64,000 nt of DNA from Streptomyces cathayae (GCF_029760955.1 NZ_CP121682.1:1860001-1924000), one strand, 5' to 3'. Positions 56,173 to 64,000 are shown, counted from the first letter of the stretch. Notes: generated by a model from the sequence alone, not told the origin. Numbers and translations are program-made.

Positions 56173-57141
56173 TCACATCTCCTCCAGCTTGACCCTCGGG
56201 TCGATCAGTCCGTACAGGAGGTCGGCGAGGAGGTTTCCGGCGAGGACGGCGGCGGTGGCGAGGGTGGTCAGGGCGGCGAGGAGGGGGAAGTCGACGGCGG
56301 TGGCCGCCTCGACGGTGGCGGCGGCGATGCCGGGCCAGCTGAAGACGGTCTCCACCAGGAGGGCGCCGGTGATGAGTTCGGGGACGCGGGAGCCGATGAG
56401 GGTGAGGACGGGCAGCAGTCCGGAGCGCAGGGCGTGGCCGAGCAGGACGGTGCGTTCGGCGAGGCCGCGGGCGCGGGCGCCGCGCACGGGGTCCTCGGCG
56501 AGGGCGTCGCCGACGCCCTGGCGGACGTAGAGGGTGAACCAGGGCAGCTGGGAGACGGCGAGGACGCCGGCGGGCAGGATCAGGTGGCTGGTGACCTGGC
56601 CTGCGGTGACGTGTTCGCTGCCGGTGTCGGTGAGGCCGCCGGCCGGAAGAACGTCGAGGTGGAGGGCGAACAGCCAGACGGCGAGCAGGGCGATCCAGAA
56701 GACCGGCGCGGCTTCCAGGGAGTAGGCGAGGGAGGTGACCGTGCGGTCGACGAGCGAGCCGGGGCGGCGGGCGGCGAGGACGCCGAGCAGGGTGCCGAGG
56801 AGGACGGCGACGGCGAACGCGACGGTGCACAGCAGGGTGGACCAGATCAGGCGTTCGCCGATCGCCTCGGCCACCGGCTGCCGCATCACGCTGGAGTGGC
56901 CGAGGTCGCCGGTGAGGGCGGAGGTCAGCCACTCCCACCAGCGGACGGCGAAGGGCCGGTCCACGCCGAGGTTGTCGCGGAGCCGGTCCAGGGTTTCCTG
57001 GTCGGCGCCGAGGGCGGCGGTTCCGGCGTAGGCCTTGACGGGGTCGAACGGGGAGGCGGCGGCGAGGGCGAAGGCGCCGAAGGTGACGACGAGGAGGACG
57101 GGCACGGCGAGCAGGGCCCGCCGTGCCACGAGGTGTCCCAT
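56173..57141 (-). CDS. nikB: Nickel/peptide ABC transporter permease 1
   Basis: A 322-residue permease of the DppB/NikB type: RRALLAVPVLLVVTFGAFALAAASPFDP, LRDNLGVDRPFAVRWWEWL, SLAYSLEAAPVFWIALLAVWLFALHLDVLPAGG and the EAA loop DPVRGARARGLAERTVLLGHALRSGLLPVLTLIG. It pairs with the next gene to form the channel. It lies 20 bases after the binding protein gene. Confidence 0.85.
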   Translation of the reverse strand: MGHLVARRALLAVPVLLVVTFGAFALAAASPFDPVKAYAGTAALGADQETLDRLRDNLGVDRPFAVRWWEWLTSALTGDLGHSSVMRQPVAEAIGERLIWSTLLCTVAFAVAVLLGTLLGVLAARRPGSLVDRTVTSLAYSLEAAPVFWIALLAVWLFALHLDVLPAGGLTDTGSEHVTAGQVTSHLILPAGVLAVSQLPWFTLYVRQGVGDALAEDPVRGARARGLAERTVLLGHALRSGLLPVLTLIGSRVPELITGALLVETVFSWPGIAAATVEAATAVDFPLLAALTTLATAAVLAGNLLADLLYGLIDPRVKLEEM

Positions 57142-57161
57142 CGCCGTCCAGGGCAGGGTCT

Positions 57162-58757
57162 TCACTTCTCGGGCTGCCAGTCCTCGGCGTTCCACCAGGG
57201 GCCGCTGGCGAAGCCGTGCTCGTGCGGTTCGACCTGGGTGGTGAGGTCGCCCCAGCGGTCGTCGAGGACGTAGAGGTGGTCGATGTGGGTGAGGAAGGTG
57301 TAGCCGGGGTTCTTGACGAGTGCGCGCTGGAGGTCGTCGTAGGCGGCCTTGCGGTCGTCGGGGTTCTGGGCGCGGCGGCCGGTTTCGAGGGCCTCGTCGA
57401 CGGCGGGGTCGTCGTAGTGGGGCATGTTGTTGAAGCCGTCGCCGGCGAGGGAGGAGTGCAGCAGGGTGTAGAGGCCGAAGTCGGGGTCTCCGGTGCTGCC
57501 GAAGCCGGCGAGGACGGCGTCCTTGCCCATGCGGGGTTCGATGACCTCCCAGGTGGCGCCCTCGACCTTGACGTCGATGCCGGCCTTCTTGGCGTCGGAG
57601 GCGTAGGCGAGGGCGTGGTCCTGGCGGACCTTGTCGCCGGAGGGGTAGAAGAGGGTGAAGGCGGCGCGGGTGCCGTCCTTGGCGCGGATGCCGTCCGTGC
57701 CGGTCTTCCAGCCGTCGCGGTCGAGGATCTTCTTGGCCTCGGCGAGGTCCTGGGGGCGTTCGACATCCTTGGCGTACCAGGGGTCGTCGAGGGGCAGCGG
57801 CCCGTAGGCGGGGCGGCCGGCGCCGTCGAGGATCTTGTCGACCATGGCCTGGCGGTCCACGGCGAGGTCGAGGGCGCGGCGGATCGTGGTGTCGCCGGTG
57901 ATCTTGTTCCCGGTGGGGAGGGTGACGGCGCGGAAGTCGTAGGTGGTGGCCTGGTAGGTCTTGCGGCCGTCGTCGTTCTTGAAGGTGGCGGCGAGGTTGG
58001 GCGGGAGGGTCGCGCCGTCGAGGTCGCCGGAGCGCAGCCGGGTGGCGCGGACGTCGTCGTCGGCGATGATCGCCATGGTGAGCTTCTTCACCTTCGGTGC
58101 GCCGCCCCAGTAGTCGGGGTTCGCCTTGAAGGTGAGCTTCTCGCCCTTGCTCCAGCCGGTGAGGAGGTACGGTCCGGTGCCGATCGGCGCGGTGTTGAAG
58201 ACGCCGGTGTTGGGGTCCTGCTCGCCCGCGACGTGTTCGGGGACGATGGGCAGGACGGTGCGGGCCGGGAAGGCCGCGTAGGGGTACTTGAGGGTGAAGA
58301 CGACCTTGTCGTCGCCGTCGGCGCGGATCTCCTTGACAGCGTCCAGTTCGCTCTTGGCGGTGTTGTTGGTCTTGTCGTCGAGGACCGTCTCGTACGTGTA
58401 GACCACGTCTTCGGCGGTGAGGGGTTCGCCGTCGCTGAACTTCACGTCCGGGCGCAGGGTGTAGGTGTAGGTGCGGCCGTCGTCGGTGATCTCGGGGAGC
58501 GCCTTGGCGAGGGCGGGCTCGAGCTCCAGGTCGGCGTCCCGGGCGAGCAGCCCGTCGAAGATCTTGGAGTTGCCGTCCTTGCCGTAGCCGAGCAGGGGGC
58601 TCAGCGTGTCCGGTTCGGAGGGGACCCCGATCACCACGGAGTCGGCGGACCCGCCGCCTGCGGCGCCGTCCGTGCCGCCGCCGGGCGCCGAGCACGCGGC
58701 GACCGCAGCGGCCATGGTCGCCGCGACGGCGGCACCCTTTATTCGTCGGGTCGTCAT
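57162..58757 (-). CDS. nikA: Nickel/peptide ABC transporter substrate-binding lipoprotein
   Basis: A 531-residue SBP_bac_5 protein with a lipoprotein signal (AATMAAAVAACSAPGG). Family motifs: EPDTLSPLLGYGKDGNSKIFDGLLARD, YTLRPDVKFSDGEPLTAEDVVYTYE, GTGPYLLTGWSKGEKLTFKANPDYWGGAPKVKK. First gene of the nik-type operon. A Nur-box-like site 35 bases before the ATG, plus the neighbouring cbiMNQO genes, favour a nickel or cobalt complex over peptides as ligand. ATG 58757 has GGA 7 bases upstream. Confidence 0.82.
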   Translation of the reverse strand: MTTRRIKGAAVAATMAAAVAACSAPGGGTDGAAGGGSADSVVIGVPSEPDTLSPLLGYGKDGNSKIFDGLLARDADLELEPALAKALPEITDDGRTYTYTLRPDVKFSDGEPLTAEDVVYTYETVLDDKTNNTAKSELDAVKEIRADGDDKVVFTLKYPYAAFPARTVLPIVPEHVAGEQDPNTGVFNTAPIGTGPYLLTGWSKGEKLTFKANPDYWGGAPKVKKLTMAIIADDDVRATRLRSGDLDGATLPPNLAATFKNDDGRKTYQATTYDFRAVTLPTGNKITGDTTIRRALDLAVDRQAMVDKILDGAGRPAYGPLPLDDPWYAKDVERPQDLAEAKKILDRDGWKTGTDGIRAKDGTRAAFTLFYPSGDKVRQDHALAYASDAKKAGIDVKVEGATWEVIEPRMGKDAVLAGFGSTGDPDFGLYTLLHSSLAGDGFNNMPHYDDPAVDEALETGRRAQNPDDRKAAYDDLQRALVKNPGYTFLTHIDHLYVLDDRWGDLTTQVEPHEHGFASGPWWNAEDWQPEK

Positions 58758-58791
58758 CGAATTCCACACCTTTGCTGCCCGGATCTCGTTG

Positions 58792-58808
58792 TTGCATATT
58801 AGTTGCAG
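58792..58808 (-). promoter_or_regulatory. Candidate Nur box of the nik-type operon
   Basis: TTGCATATTAGTTGCAG fits the published Streptomyces Nur-box form tTGCaa-N5-ttGCAA as I recall it (two TTGCA half-sites, N5 ATTAG). It lies 35-51 bases upstream of the binding-protein ATG, where nickel-bound Nur would repress. The surrounding DNA is locally AT-rich, in keeping with a promoter. Confidence 0.65.
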
Positions 58809-58947
58809 CAGGGTTCTGCCCAGCACCCCCTCCCCTCATTCGCGCGCTTCGGCGTGGTGGGCCCGTCGGGGCGCGCGCTGCGGGGCGCCGTCCGCGCGCC
58901 CCCCGGGACCGCTTGTCAGCGGCCCGGAACGGGGTCTAGGGTCGCCA

Positions 58948-59133
58948 CGCCTTGGTGAACGGGAAATCCGGTGCGATACCGGTGCGGCCCTCGCCACTGT
59001 GATCGGGAAGTCCGGCTCCGGCCCCAGGCCCTGTCCCCCGACAGGACCGAACGGCAGCCACTGGGTCCACCTCGGACCCGGGAAGGCGGAGCACGGGCGG
59101 TGGTACCCGTCAGCCAGGAGACCGGCCAAGGCG
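58948..59133 (+). ncRNA. Cobalamin riboswitch
   Basis: Conserved pieces of the B12 aptamer appear in order: GGTGAACGGGAAATCCGGTG (58954-58973), GCCCTCGCCACTGTGA (58986-59001) and, after a variable region, AGCCAGGAGACCGGCC (59112-59127), the B12 box. The closing stem pairs CGCCTTGG (58948-58955) with CCAAGGCG (59126-59133). The start codon of cbiM is 42 bases downstream, so cobalamin binding would block translation or cause termination. Confidence 0.93.
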
Positions 59134-59174
59134 CGTCAACCATCCACGAGGTGCTGGAGAGGGTCTGCCGAGTC

Positions 59175-59930
59175 ATGCACATAGCCGAGGGTTTTCTACC
59201 GCCGGCGCACGCGGTCGCCTGGGGCGTCGCGTCGGCGCCGTTCGTCGTCCACGGAGCCCGGACGCTCACCCGTGAGGTCAGGGAACATCCCGAGAGCACG
59301 CTGCTGCTGGGCGCGTCGGGAGCGTTCACCTTCGTCCTGTCCGCGCTGAAACTGCCCTCGGTGACCGGGAGTTGCTCCCATCCCACCGGTACCGGGCTGG
59401 GCGCCATCCTGTTCCGGCCGCCGGTCATGGCGGTGCTGGGCACCATCACCCTGCTGTTCCAGGCCCTGTTGCTCGCCCACGGCGGGCTGACCACGCTCGG
59501 CGCCAACGTCTTCTCGATGGCGGTCGTCGGCCCGTGGGCGGGGTACGGGGTCTACCGGCTGGTGCGGCGGTCCGGGGCGCCGCTGATGGTGGCGGTGTTC
59601 TGCGGCGCGTTCGTCGCCGACCTGTCGACGTACTGCGTGACGAGTGTGCAGCTGGCGCTCGCCTTTCCCGACCCGGGGAGCGGATTCCTGGGCGCGCTGG
59701 GCAAGTTCGGCTCCGTCTTCGCCGTCACGCAGATTCCGCTCGCGGTGAGCGAGGGGCTGCTGACGGTGCTGGTGATGCGCCTGCTGGTGCAGTCCAGCAG
59801 GGGCGAACTGACCCGGCTCGGGGTGCTGGTGGCGGGGCTCGGGAAGAAGTCGGCGGGCACGGGCTCAAGCACGGGCACGGGCTCGGGCACGGACGCAGGC
59901 CCGGGCACGGGCGAGGCGGTGGCCCGATGA
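59175..59930 (+). CDS. cbiM: Cobalt ECF transporter S component CbiM
   Basis: A 251-residue membrane protein. The exposed N-terminus [18 protein letters not shown] carries the invariant His2 that helps bind Co2+ or Ni2+, and [50 protein letters not shown] is the family core. The C-terminus is a Gly/Ser/Thr-rich tail. It is the first gene under the cobalamin riboswitch. Its stop overlaps the cbiN start (ATGA, 59927-59930). Confidence 0.92.
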   Translation: MHIAEGFLPPAHAVAWGVASAPFVVHGARTLTREVREHPESTLLLGASGAFTFVLSALKLPSVTGSCSHPTGTGLGAILFRPPVMAVLGTITLLFQALLLAHGGLTTLGANVFSMAVVGPWAGYGVYRLVRRSGAPLMVAVFCGAFVADLSTYCVTSVQLALAFPDPGSGFLGALGKFGSVFAVTQIPLAVSEGLLTVLVMRLLVQSSRGELTRLGVLVAGLGKKSAGTGSSTGTGSGTDAGPGTGEAVAR

Positions 59931-60292
59931 GCCGGAACGCCAAGATCAACTCCCTGTTGCTGCTTCTGGTGGCCGTGCTCGCCGTGGTGCCGCTGGTGTT
60001 CGGGCTCGGCGATCACAAGGAGGAGCCGTTCGCGGGCGCCGACGCGGAGGCGGAGGTCGCGATCACCGAGATCGACCCGGACTACGAGCCGTGGTTCTCG
60101 CCGCTGTACGAACCGCCGTCCGGGGAGATCGAGTCGGCGCTGTTCGCCCTCCAGGCGGCGATCGGCGCGGGCGTGCTCGCGTACTACTTCGGGCTGCGAC
60201 GGGGGCGTCGGCAGGGGGCGGAACGGGAACGGGGGACCTCCACCACCGCGGCGGACGTCGACGACGCGGCTCCCGCCGGAAGCGGGGCCTGA
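59927..60292 (+). CDS. cbiN: Cobalt transporter subunit CbiN
   Basis: A 121-residue protein with two helices ([45 protein letters not shown]) around the extracytoplasmic loop [34 protein letters not shown]. The loop matches CbiN, which promotes metal loading of CbiM. Actinobacterial members have a longer C-terminal tail as here. Confidence 0.92.
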   Translation: MSRNAKINSLLLLLVAVLAVVPLVFGLGDHKEEPFAGADAEAEVAITEIDPDYEPWFSPLYEPPSGEIESALFALQAAIGAGVLAYYFGLRRGRRQGAERERGTSTTAADVDDAAPAGSGA

Positions 60293-60298
60293 TCCCCC

Positions 60299-61048
60299 GT
60301 GCTGCCGATCGACGCGGCGGCGCACAGCAGTCGCTGGCGCCGCCGTCATCCCGTGGACAAGGCCGTGCTCGGGCTGGGGCTGACCGTGTTGGCGGTCGCG
60401 CTGCCGCCCTGGCCGGGAGCGGCCCTGGTGCTGCTGACCGCACTCGCGGTGCTGCTGGGCCCGGCGGGGGTGCCGGGGCGGCGGTTGTGGCGTGCCTACC
60501 GGGTGCCGCTGGGCTTCTGCGTGACCGGGGCGCTGCCGCTGCTGGTGCGGGTGGGCGGGCCGGGCGGGTTCGTGTCCTGGGCCGACGGCGGGCCGTTGCG
60601 CGCCGGGGAGTTGCTGCTGCGCACCTCGGCGGCCTCCCTGGGCGTGCTGCTGTTCGCCTTCACCACGCCGATGTCCGATCTGCTGCCGCGCCTGGTACGG
60701 GCCGGGGTGCCCGCTCCCCTGGTGGACGTGGCGCTGGTGACGTACCGGATGAGTTTCCTGCTGCTCGACTCGGTGCGCCGGATCGGGGACGCTCAGGCGG
60801 CCCGGCTCGGGCACACCACCCGGGCGGCGACCTGGCGTTCGCTGGGCGGGCTCGGCGCGACCGCGTTCGTCCGGTCCTTCGACCGGGCGGCGCGGCTGCA
60901 GGCGGGGCTCGCCGGACGCGGTTACGACGGCACGCTGCGCGTGCTGGTGCCCGAGGCCCGGATCTCGGTGCGCTTCACGGTCATGAGCCTGGCCCTCCTG
61001 GCGGCCCTGGCCGCCCTCACCCTCGTTCTGGAAAGGCCGCTGTCGTGA
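60299..61048 (+). CDS. cbiQ: Cobalt ECF transporter T component CbiQ
   Basis: A 249-residue T component: IDAAAHSSRWRRRHPVDKAVLGLGL is the CbiQ-type start, and the coupling helix motifs are seen as AARLGHTT and ARLQAGLAGRGYDG. It couples the ATPase to CbiM. GTG start 6 bases after the cbiN stop. Confidence 0.9.
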   Translation: MLPIDAAAHSSRWRRRHPVDKAVLGLGLTVLAVALPPWPGAALVLLTALAVLLGPAGVPGRRLWRAYRVPLGFCVTGALPLLVRVGGPGGFVSWADGGPLRAGELLLRTSAASLGVLLFAFTTPMSDLLPRLVRAGVPAPLVDVALVTYRMSFLLLDSVRRIGDAQAARLGHTTRAATWRSLGGLGATAFVRSFDRAARLQAGLAGRGYDGTLRVLVPEARISVRFTVMSLALLAALAALTLVLERPLS

Positions 61049-61911
61049 GCGGGCCCGCGCTGGTCGCCCTGCGGGGCGCGTCGTTCGCGTACGAGGACGG
61101 CCCGGCCGTGCTCACCGGCCTCGACTTCGAGGTGCGGGAGGGGCGTACGCTCGCGCTGCTGGGCCGCAACGGCAGCGGCAAGACGACGCTGATGCGATTG
61201 CTGAGCGGTGGACTGCGTCCGGGCACGGGCGAGTTGACCGTGGCGGGGCGGCCCGTCCGGTACGACCGCAAGGGGCTGACCCGGCTGCGGACGACCGTGC
61301 AGCTGGTGGTGCAGGATCCGGACGACCAGTTGTTCGCGGCGTCCGTGGGCCAGGACGTGTCGTTCGGGCCGTTGAACCTCGGCCTGTCCGACACGGAGGT
61401 ACGGGCGCGGGTCGCGGAGGCGCTGGCCGCGCTCGACATCACGGCCCTCGCCGACCGTCCCACCCATCTGCTGTCCTACGGGCAGCGCAAGCGGACGGCG
61501 ATCGCGGGCGCGGTGGCGATGCGGCCCCGGGTCCTGATCCTGGACGAGCCGACCGCGGGCCTCGACCCCGACGGCCAGGAGCGGCTGCTCGCCACCCTCG
61601 ACGGGCTGCGTGCGAACGGCACCACGGTCGTCATGGCCACCCACGACGTGGATCTCGCCCTGCGCTGGGCCGACGACGCGGCCCTGCTCACGCCGTCGGG
61701 CGCCCGGACCGGCCCGGCGCCCACGATGCTGGCCCGCAGCGATCTCCTCGCGGCGGCGGGGCTGCGGCTGCCGTGGGGTGTGGCGGCCGCCCGTCTGCTC
61801 CGCGCCCAGGGCCTGCTGGCCGACACGGCCGCCGGGCCCCGGACGCCGGAGGAACTGGCCGGGCTCATCGCAGTGTCCCCGGAGCCCGCGGAGCACGCCG
61901 ACGGCGGATAA
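61045..61911 (+). CDS. cbiO: Cobalt ECF transporter ATPase CbiO
   Basis: A 288-residue ATPase: Walker A LLGRNGSGKTT, Q-loop VVQDPDDQLFAASVGQDVSFGPLNLGLS, signature LLSYGQRKRTAIAGAVAM (SYGQ rather than SGGQ, as in the CbiO group), Walker B VLILDEPTAGLDP and switch His in ATHDVDLA. Its GTG overlaps the cbiQ stop. It drives uptake of cobalt (or nickel) to support cobalamin synthesis or use. Confidence 0.9.
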   Translation: MSGPALVALRGASFAYEDGPAVLTGLDFEVREGRTLALLGRNGSGKTTLMRLLSGGLRPGTGELTVAGRPVRYDRKGLTRLRTTVQLVVQDPDDQLFAASVGQDVSFGPLNLGLSDTEVRARVAEALAALDITALADRPTHLLSYGQRKRTAIAGAVAMRPRVLILDEPTAGLDPDGQERLLATLDGLRANGTTVVMATHDVDLALRWADDAALLTPSGARTGPAPTMLARSDLLAAAGLRLPWGVAAARLLRAQGLLADTAAGPRTPEELAGLIAVSPEPAEHADGG

Positions 61912-62268
61912 CCCCCGGCTCGGGCAGCCCCGCGCGGAAAGCCGGTTCACGAGCCCCACATCGCCGGGCCCCGCCTCGCCGGGTACGGCCACCGTGGTGT
62001 GGCAGAAGGTGACCGGCTCACGGCAAGGGCCTCAGAATTCCCCGGCGCTGCAGTTCCCGGATGCGTTCGGCGATTCTCTGCGGAGCGGCACCGCCGGTGA
62101 CGAGCACGCCGGCTTCCGGGTTTCTGCGCACTCTGGATTCGGTGAGTTCACGACAGTCCTCAAGGCCGGCCGACACGACGGGCCCCCTCCTCGCCGCACC
62201 GCGCATCCCATCGGAATCCGTACTAGAATCTGTACAGAATCAAGCCTCTCTATGGGTACGGTGACAGC
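61912..62268. other. Intergenic region before the antitoxin gene
   Basis: About 357 bases. The part just before the antitoxin (62216-62268) is AT-richer and includes ACTAGAATCTGTACAGAATC, a likely promoter/operator. On the minus strand at 62018-62206 a 62-residue frame has a weak antitoxin look (VLVTGGAAPQRIAERIRELQRRG) but is not convincing. Confidence 0.4.
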
Positions 62269-62619
62269 GTGGAGATCCCCGAAGTCGTGACCGTCAGCGA
62301 CGCGCGCGCGAGGCTGTCGCGGATCCTGACCGACCTGTCGGAGTCCGGCGCGGACGCCGACCCGGTCCTGATCGGCGCCCACCGCAAGCCCCAGGGTGTC
62401 CTCCTGTCCGTCGAGGCCTTCGAGGCGCTGAGCGGCCGAGCGGCACGGCGTGCGGCCGTCGCCTCGGCCACCGGTTCCATCGAGGCCGAGGGGCTCCACG
62501 CCTCCGAAGCCTCCGACCGGGACGCCGAGGAGTACGTGAAGGGTGACCTCGACGCGGACGCCCTTGTCGCTCGTGCGATCGCCCGCCACCGAACGACTTC
62601 GCAGCGGCGGGCAGGGTGA
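62269..62619 (+). CDS. Phd-like antitoxin with Fic-inhibitory motif
   Basis: A 116-residue protein. The N-terminal part VVTVSDARARLSRILTDLSESG and VLIGAHRKPQGVLLSVEAFEAL is a Phd/YefM-type DNA-binding antitoxin. The C-terminal part has SIEAEG at residues 70-75, which fits the (S/T)xxxE(G/N) motif that blocks ATP in Fic AMP-transferases, followed by a VbhA-like helix (EEYVKGDLDADALVARAIARH). It thus seems to combine autoregulation with direct inhibition. Its stop overlaps the GTG of the Fic gene (GTGA, 62616-62619). Confidence 0.8.
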   Translation: MEIPEVVTVSDARARLSRILTDLSESGADADPVLIGAHRKPQGVLLSVEAFEALSGRAARRAAVASATGSIEAEGLHASEASDRDAEEYVKGDLDADALVARAIARHRTTSQRRAG

Positions 62620-63077
62620 ACGATCCGTACGCCATGCCCAACGGCGTGCTGCGCAACAAGCTCGGCATCACCGACCCCCGGCTGCTCGCGGCAGCGGAGG
62701 CGGACATCACCCGGGCGCGCCTCGTCATGCTCACCGAACGCCCCCTGCCCGGCGCGTACGACCTCGGCCATCTCCAGGCTTTCCATGCCACGGTCTTCGG
62801 CGACATCTATCCATGGGCAGGCGAGTTACGCACCGTGAACATCGCCAAGCGCACGCCGTTCTGCCCAGTGAGGAACTTGGTGCCCTACGCAGGAGAGGTC
62901 TTCGAACGTCTCGCCTCGTCCGGCCATCTGCGAGATCTCCCCCAGCAGGAGTTCGTCATCCGACTGGCCGAGCTGTACGGCGATTTGAACGTCCTCCACC
63001 CGTTCCGCGAGGGCAATGGCCGTGCCCAGCGGGCGTTCCTGGCGCAGCTCAGCGCCGACGCGGGATACGACGTCAAC
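62616..63077 (+). pseudogene. Fic-family toxin, 3' end lost to IS insertion
   Basis: 154 codons of a Fic protein: the family start LGITDPRLLAAAEADITRARL, then GHLQAFHATVFGDIYPWAGELRTVNIAK and the catalytic loop HPFREGNGRAQR (residues 128-139), with active-site His128. After AGYDVN at 63077 the frame enters the right end of an IS605-type element and becomes unrelated. Typical Fic toxins have 40 to 60 further residues. The catalytic loop is complete, but the C-terminal helices are gone, so activity is doubtful. Confidence 0.85.
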
Positions 63078-64000
63078 GGACCCGGGACTGAAGTCCCGGG
63101 CTTGCAGAACGGGCGCCACTGGCGGTGGTGCTGCGTTTGCGTCCTGTCCCACGTCCCGGTCCGGCAGGTGGGTCTGGGGCGGTTGACTGCGCCCCGCGTC
63201 GCCACGACTCCCACGCTCTCGCGCGGATGTTGCGGGAGCTGTTCCGGTCCGCGTGATCAACGAATCCGCAGGACCGGCATGCGAACCGGGCCTGGGAGAC
63301 CCGGTTCGCCCGGTCGAGGTGCCCGCACTCGGCGCAGGTGCGGGAGGTGTACGCCGGATCGACGTACACCACCGGCACCCCCGCCCGGCGGGCCTTGTAC
63401 GCGATGAACGCCCCCAGCTGGGCGAAGGCCCAGCTGGAGTGGGTGGCCCGTTGGGGCTTGCGAAGCCGTACCCGTCCGCGGATGCCGGTGAGGTCTTCCA
63501 GGGCGATTCCGCGGCCGGTGCGTTCTGCCTCGGCCACCACATGTTTCGCGATCTTGTGGTTGATGTCCTTCGCCCGCCGGGCCTCCTTGCGGCGGCGCTT
63601 CTTCAGCCGCCGTCGGGCGGACGGGGTGTTCTTCTTCTGCAGTTTGGTGCGGAGTGTGCGTTCCCGGGTGCGGATGCGGTTGAGTTCCCGGCCGGCCATG
63701 ATCTCGCCGTCCGAGGTGGTGGCGATGTTGACGATGCCCAGGTCGATGCCGAGGAAGTCCACCGGCTCCGGGTTCAGCGGCGCCTCGGGGACCTCGCAGG
63801 TGGCGTTCAGGAACCACCTGCCGTCCCGGCAGAGGAGGTCGGACTCGCCCCTGCGGTAGAGGGCCAGGGTGGCCAGTTGCTCCGGTGAGGCGGTGAACGC
63901 CACGTCCTTCACCCGCCCGGAAGTCGTCCAGATCGACACCCGGCGCCGGTCGGTCTGCCAGGACAGCATCCGGTCGTCGAAGGGCTGGGCGCCGGAGGGA
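63073..64000 (-). CDS. tnpB: TnpB (IS605-type RNA-guided nuclease), 5' end outside window
   Basis: The minus-strand frame is open from the window edge to a stop at 63073 (about 309 codons visible). It opens with PSGAQPFDDRMLSWQTDRR, a mid-N-terminal TnpB region. RuvC residues are seen as DLGIVNIAT (Asp), ALEDLTGIRG (Glu) and DHADRNSSRNI (Asp), and the zinc ribbon as CAECGH and CRSCG. All catalytic residues are present. TnpB is a Cas12 relative guided by an RNA from the right end of the element. The C-terminal 50 residues are Ser/Arg/Gly-rich, and that stretch overlaps the likely guide-RNA region. Confidence 0.9.
   Translation of the reverse strand, partial: PSGAQPFDDRMLSWQTDRRRVSIWTTSGRVKDVAFTASPEQLATLALYRRGESDLLCRDGRWFLNATCEVPEAPLNPEPVDFLGIDLGIVNIATTSDGEIMAGRELNRIRTRERTLRTKLQKKNTPSARRRLKKRRRKEARRAKDINHKIAKHVVAEAERTGRGIALEDLTGIRGRVRLRKPQRATHSSWAFAQLGAFIAYKARRAGVPVVYVDPAYTSRTCAECGHLDRANRVSQARFACRSCGFVDHADRNSSRNIRARAWESWRRGAQSTAPDPPAGPGRGTGRKRSTTASGARSASPGLQSRVR
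63078..64000 (-). mobile_element. IS605/IS607-type element, right end (partial)
   Basis: The element interrupts the Fic gene right after codon 154 (63077). Its right end begins with a hairpin at 63081-63100. There are no terminal inverted repeats or target duplication at this side, as expected for IS200/IS605 elements. The left end lies outside the window. No tnpA transposase is in the visible part. Confidence 0.8.
63081..63100 (-). repeat. Right-end hairpin of TnpB element
   Basis: CCCGGGACTGAAGTCCCGGG folds as an 8- or 9-bp stem with a tiny loop, a few bases inside the junction. IS605 elements carry such hairpins near their ends for transposase recognition, and the guide RNA of TnpB ends at this side. 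Confidence 0.75.

Noticed and set aside
57123..58802. 559-codon plus-strand frame opposite the binding-protein gene
   Set aside because: Low-complexity Gly/Val/Glu shadow.
62018..62206. 62-residue minus-strand frame with antitoxin-like look
   Set aside because: Resemblance is weak and no partner or ribosome binding site is present.

Overview
The window is high-GC DNA (mostly G or C at third codon positions) with GTG starts, 4-base ATGA/GTGA gene overlaps and families typical of Streptomyces: SpoIIE-type phosphatases, RsbW-like ATPases, XRE-DUF5753/DUF397 pairs and GlxA regulators. I read it as a Streptomyces or close relative. Many truncated genes, IS remnants and accessory loci suggest a chromosome arm rather than the core. 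No rRNA or tRNA gene was recognised.

Layout. 0-10 kb: an anti-sigma-like ATPase, an Rpn-like nuclease-fold protein, a lipoprotein, a flavoprotein, a rhodanese, a PASTA-like relic, a Ser/Thr kinase fused to an extracellular solute-binding domain, and a 5'-truncated flavin-binding protein. 9.2-14.7 kb: divergent gene pairs built around a 1,065-residue CHAT-protease/TPR-like protein. 14.7-15.3 kb: IS5-family relic and a 9-bp tandem repeat. 15.4-23.1 kb: paired SMR exporters with a TetR regulator, the terminal beta-ketoadipate genes (pcaIJF) with a divergent LysR regulator, and DJ-1, GlxA and IclR genes. 23.6-28.6 kb: a large SpoIIE-family sensor phosphatase, an ArsB/SLC13-like permease and a universal stress protein. 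29-32 kb: a second-type enolase, an ATP-grasp ligase and an MFS exporter, the last two damaged by one deletion. 33-39 kb: lipoprotein, VOC, MFS and membrane proteins.

39-54 kb is a mosaic. A relic of an XRE-DUF5753 gene (39.1-39.67 kb) and a relic of an ABC ATPase gene (44.8-45.04 kb) bracket YceI, a collapsed indigoidine synthetase, an EamA exporter, a uracil phosphoribosyltransferase fragment, a nitroreductase and a MarR regulator. Both relics align without gaps to intact genes in the same order and orientation at 52.0-52.8 and 53.6-54.3 kb, so the island appears to have replaced about 1 kb inside a duplicated copy of that locus. Between these lie an imine-reductase-type dehydrogenase with an HxlR regulator, a GAPDH paralogue with a GlxA regulator, a TetR regulator with a frameshifted quinone oxidoreductase, and a two-spacer type I-E-like CRISPR array with an AT-rich leader and no cas genes.

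53.6-61.9 kb is a nickel/cobalt uptake region: a five-gene Nik/Opp-type ABC operon with a candidate Nur box reads left, and a cobalamin riboswitch followed by cbiMNQO reads right. The window ends with a Phd-like antitoxin and a Fic toxin gene interrupted by the 3' end of a TnpB-encoding IS605-type element that runs off the right edge.
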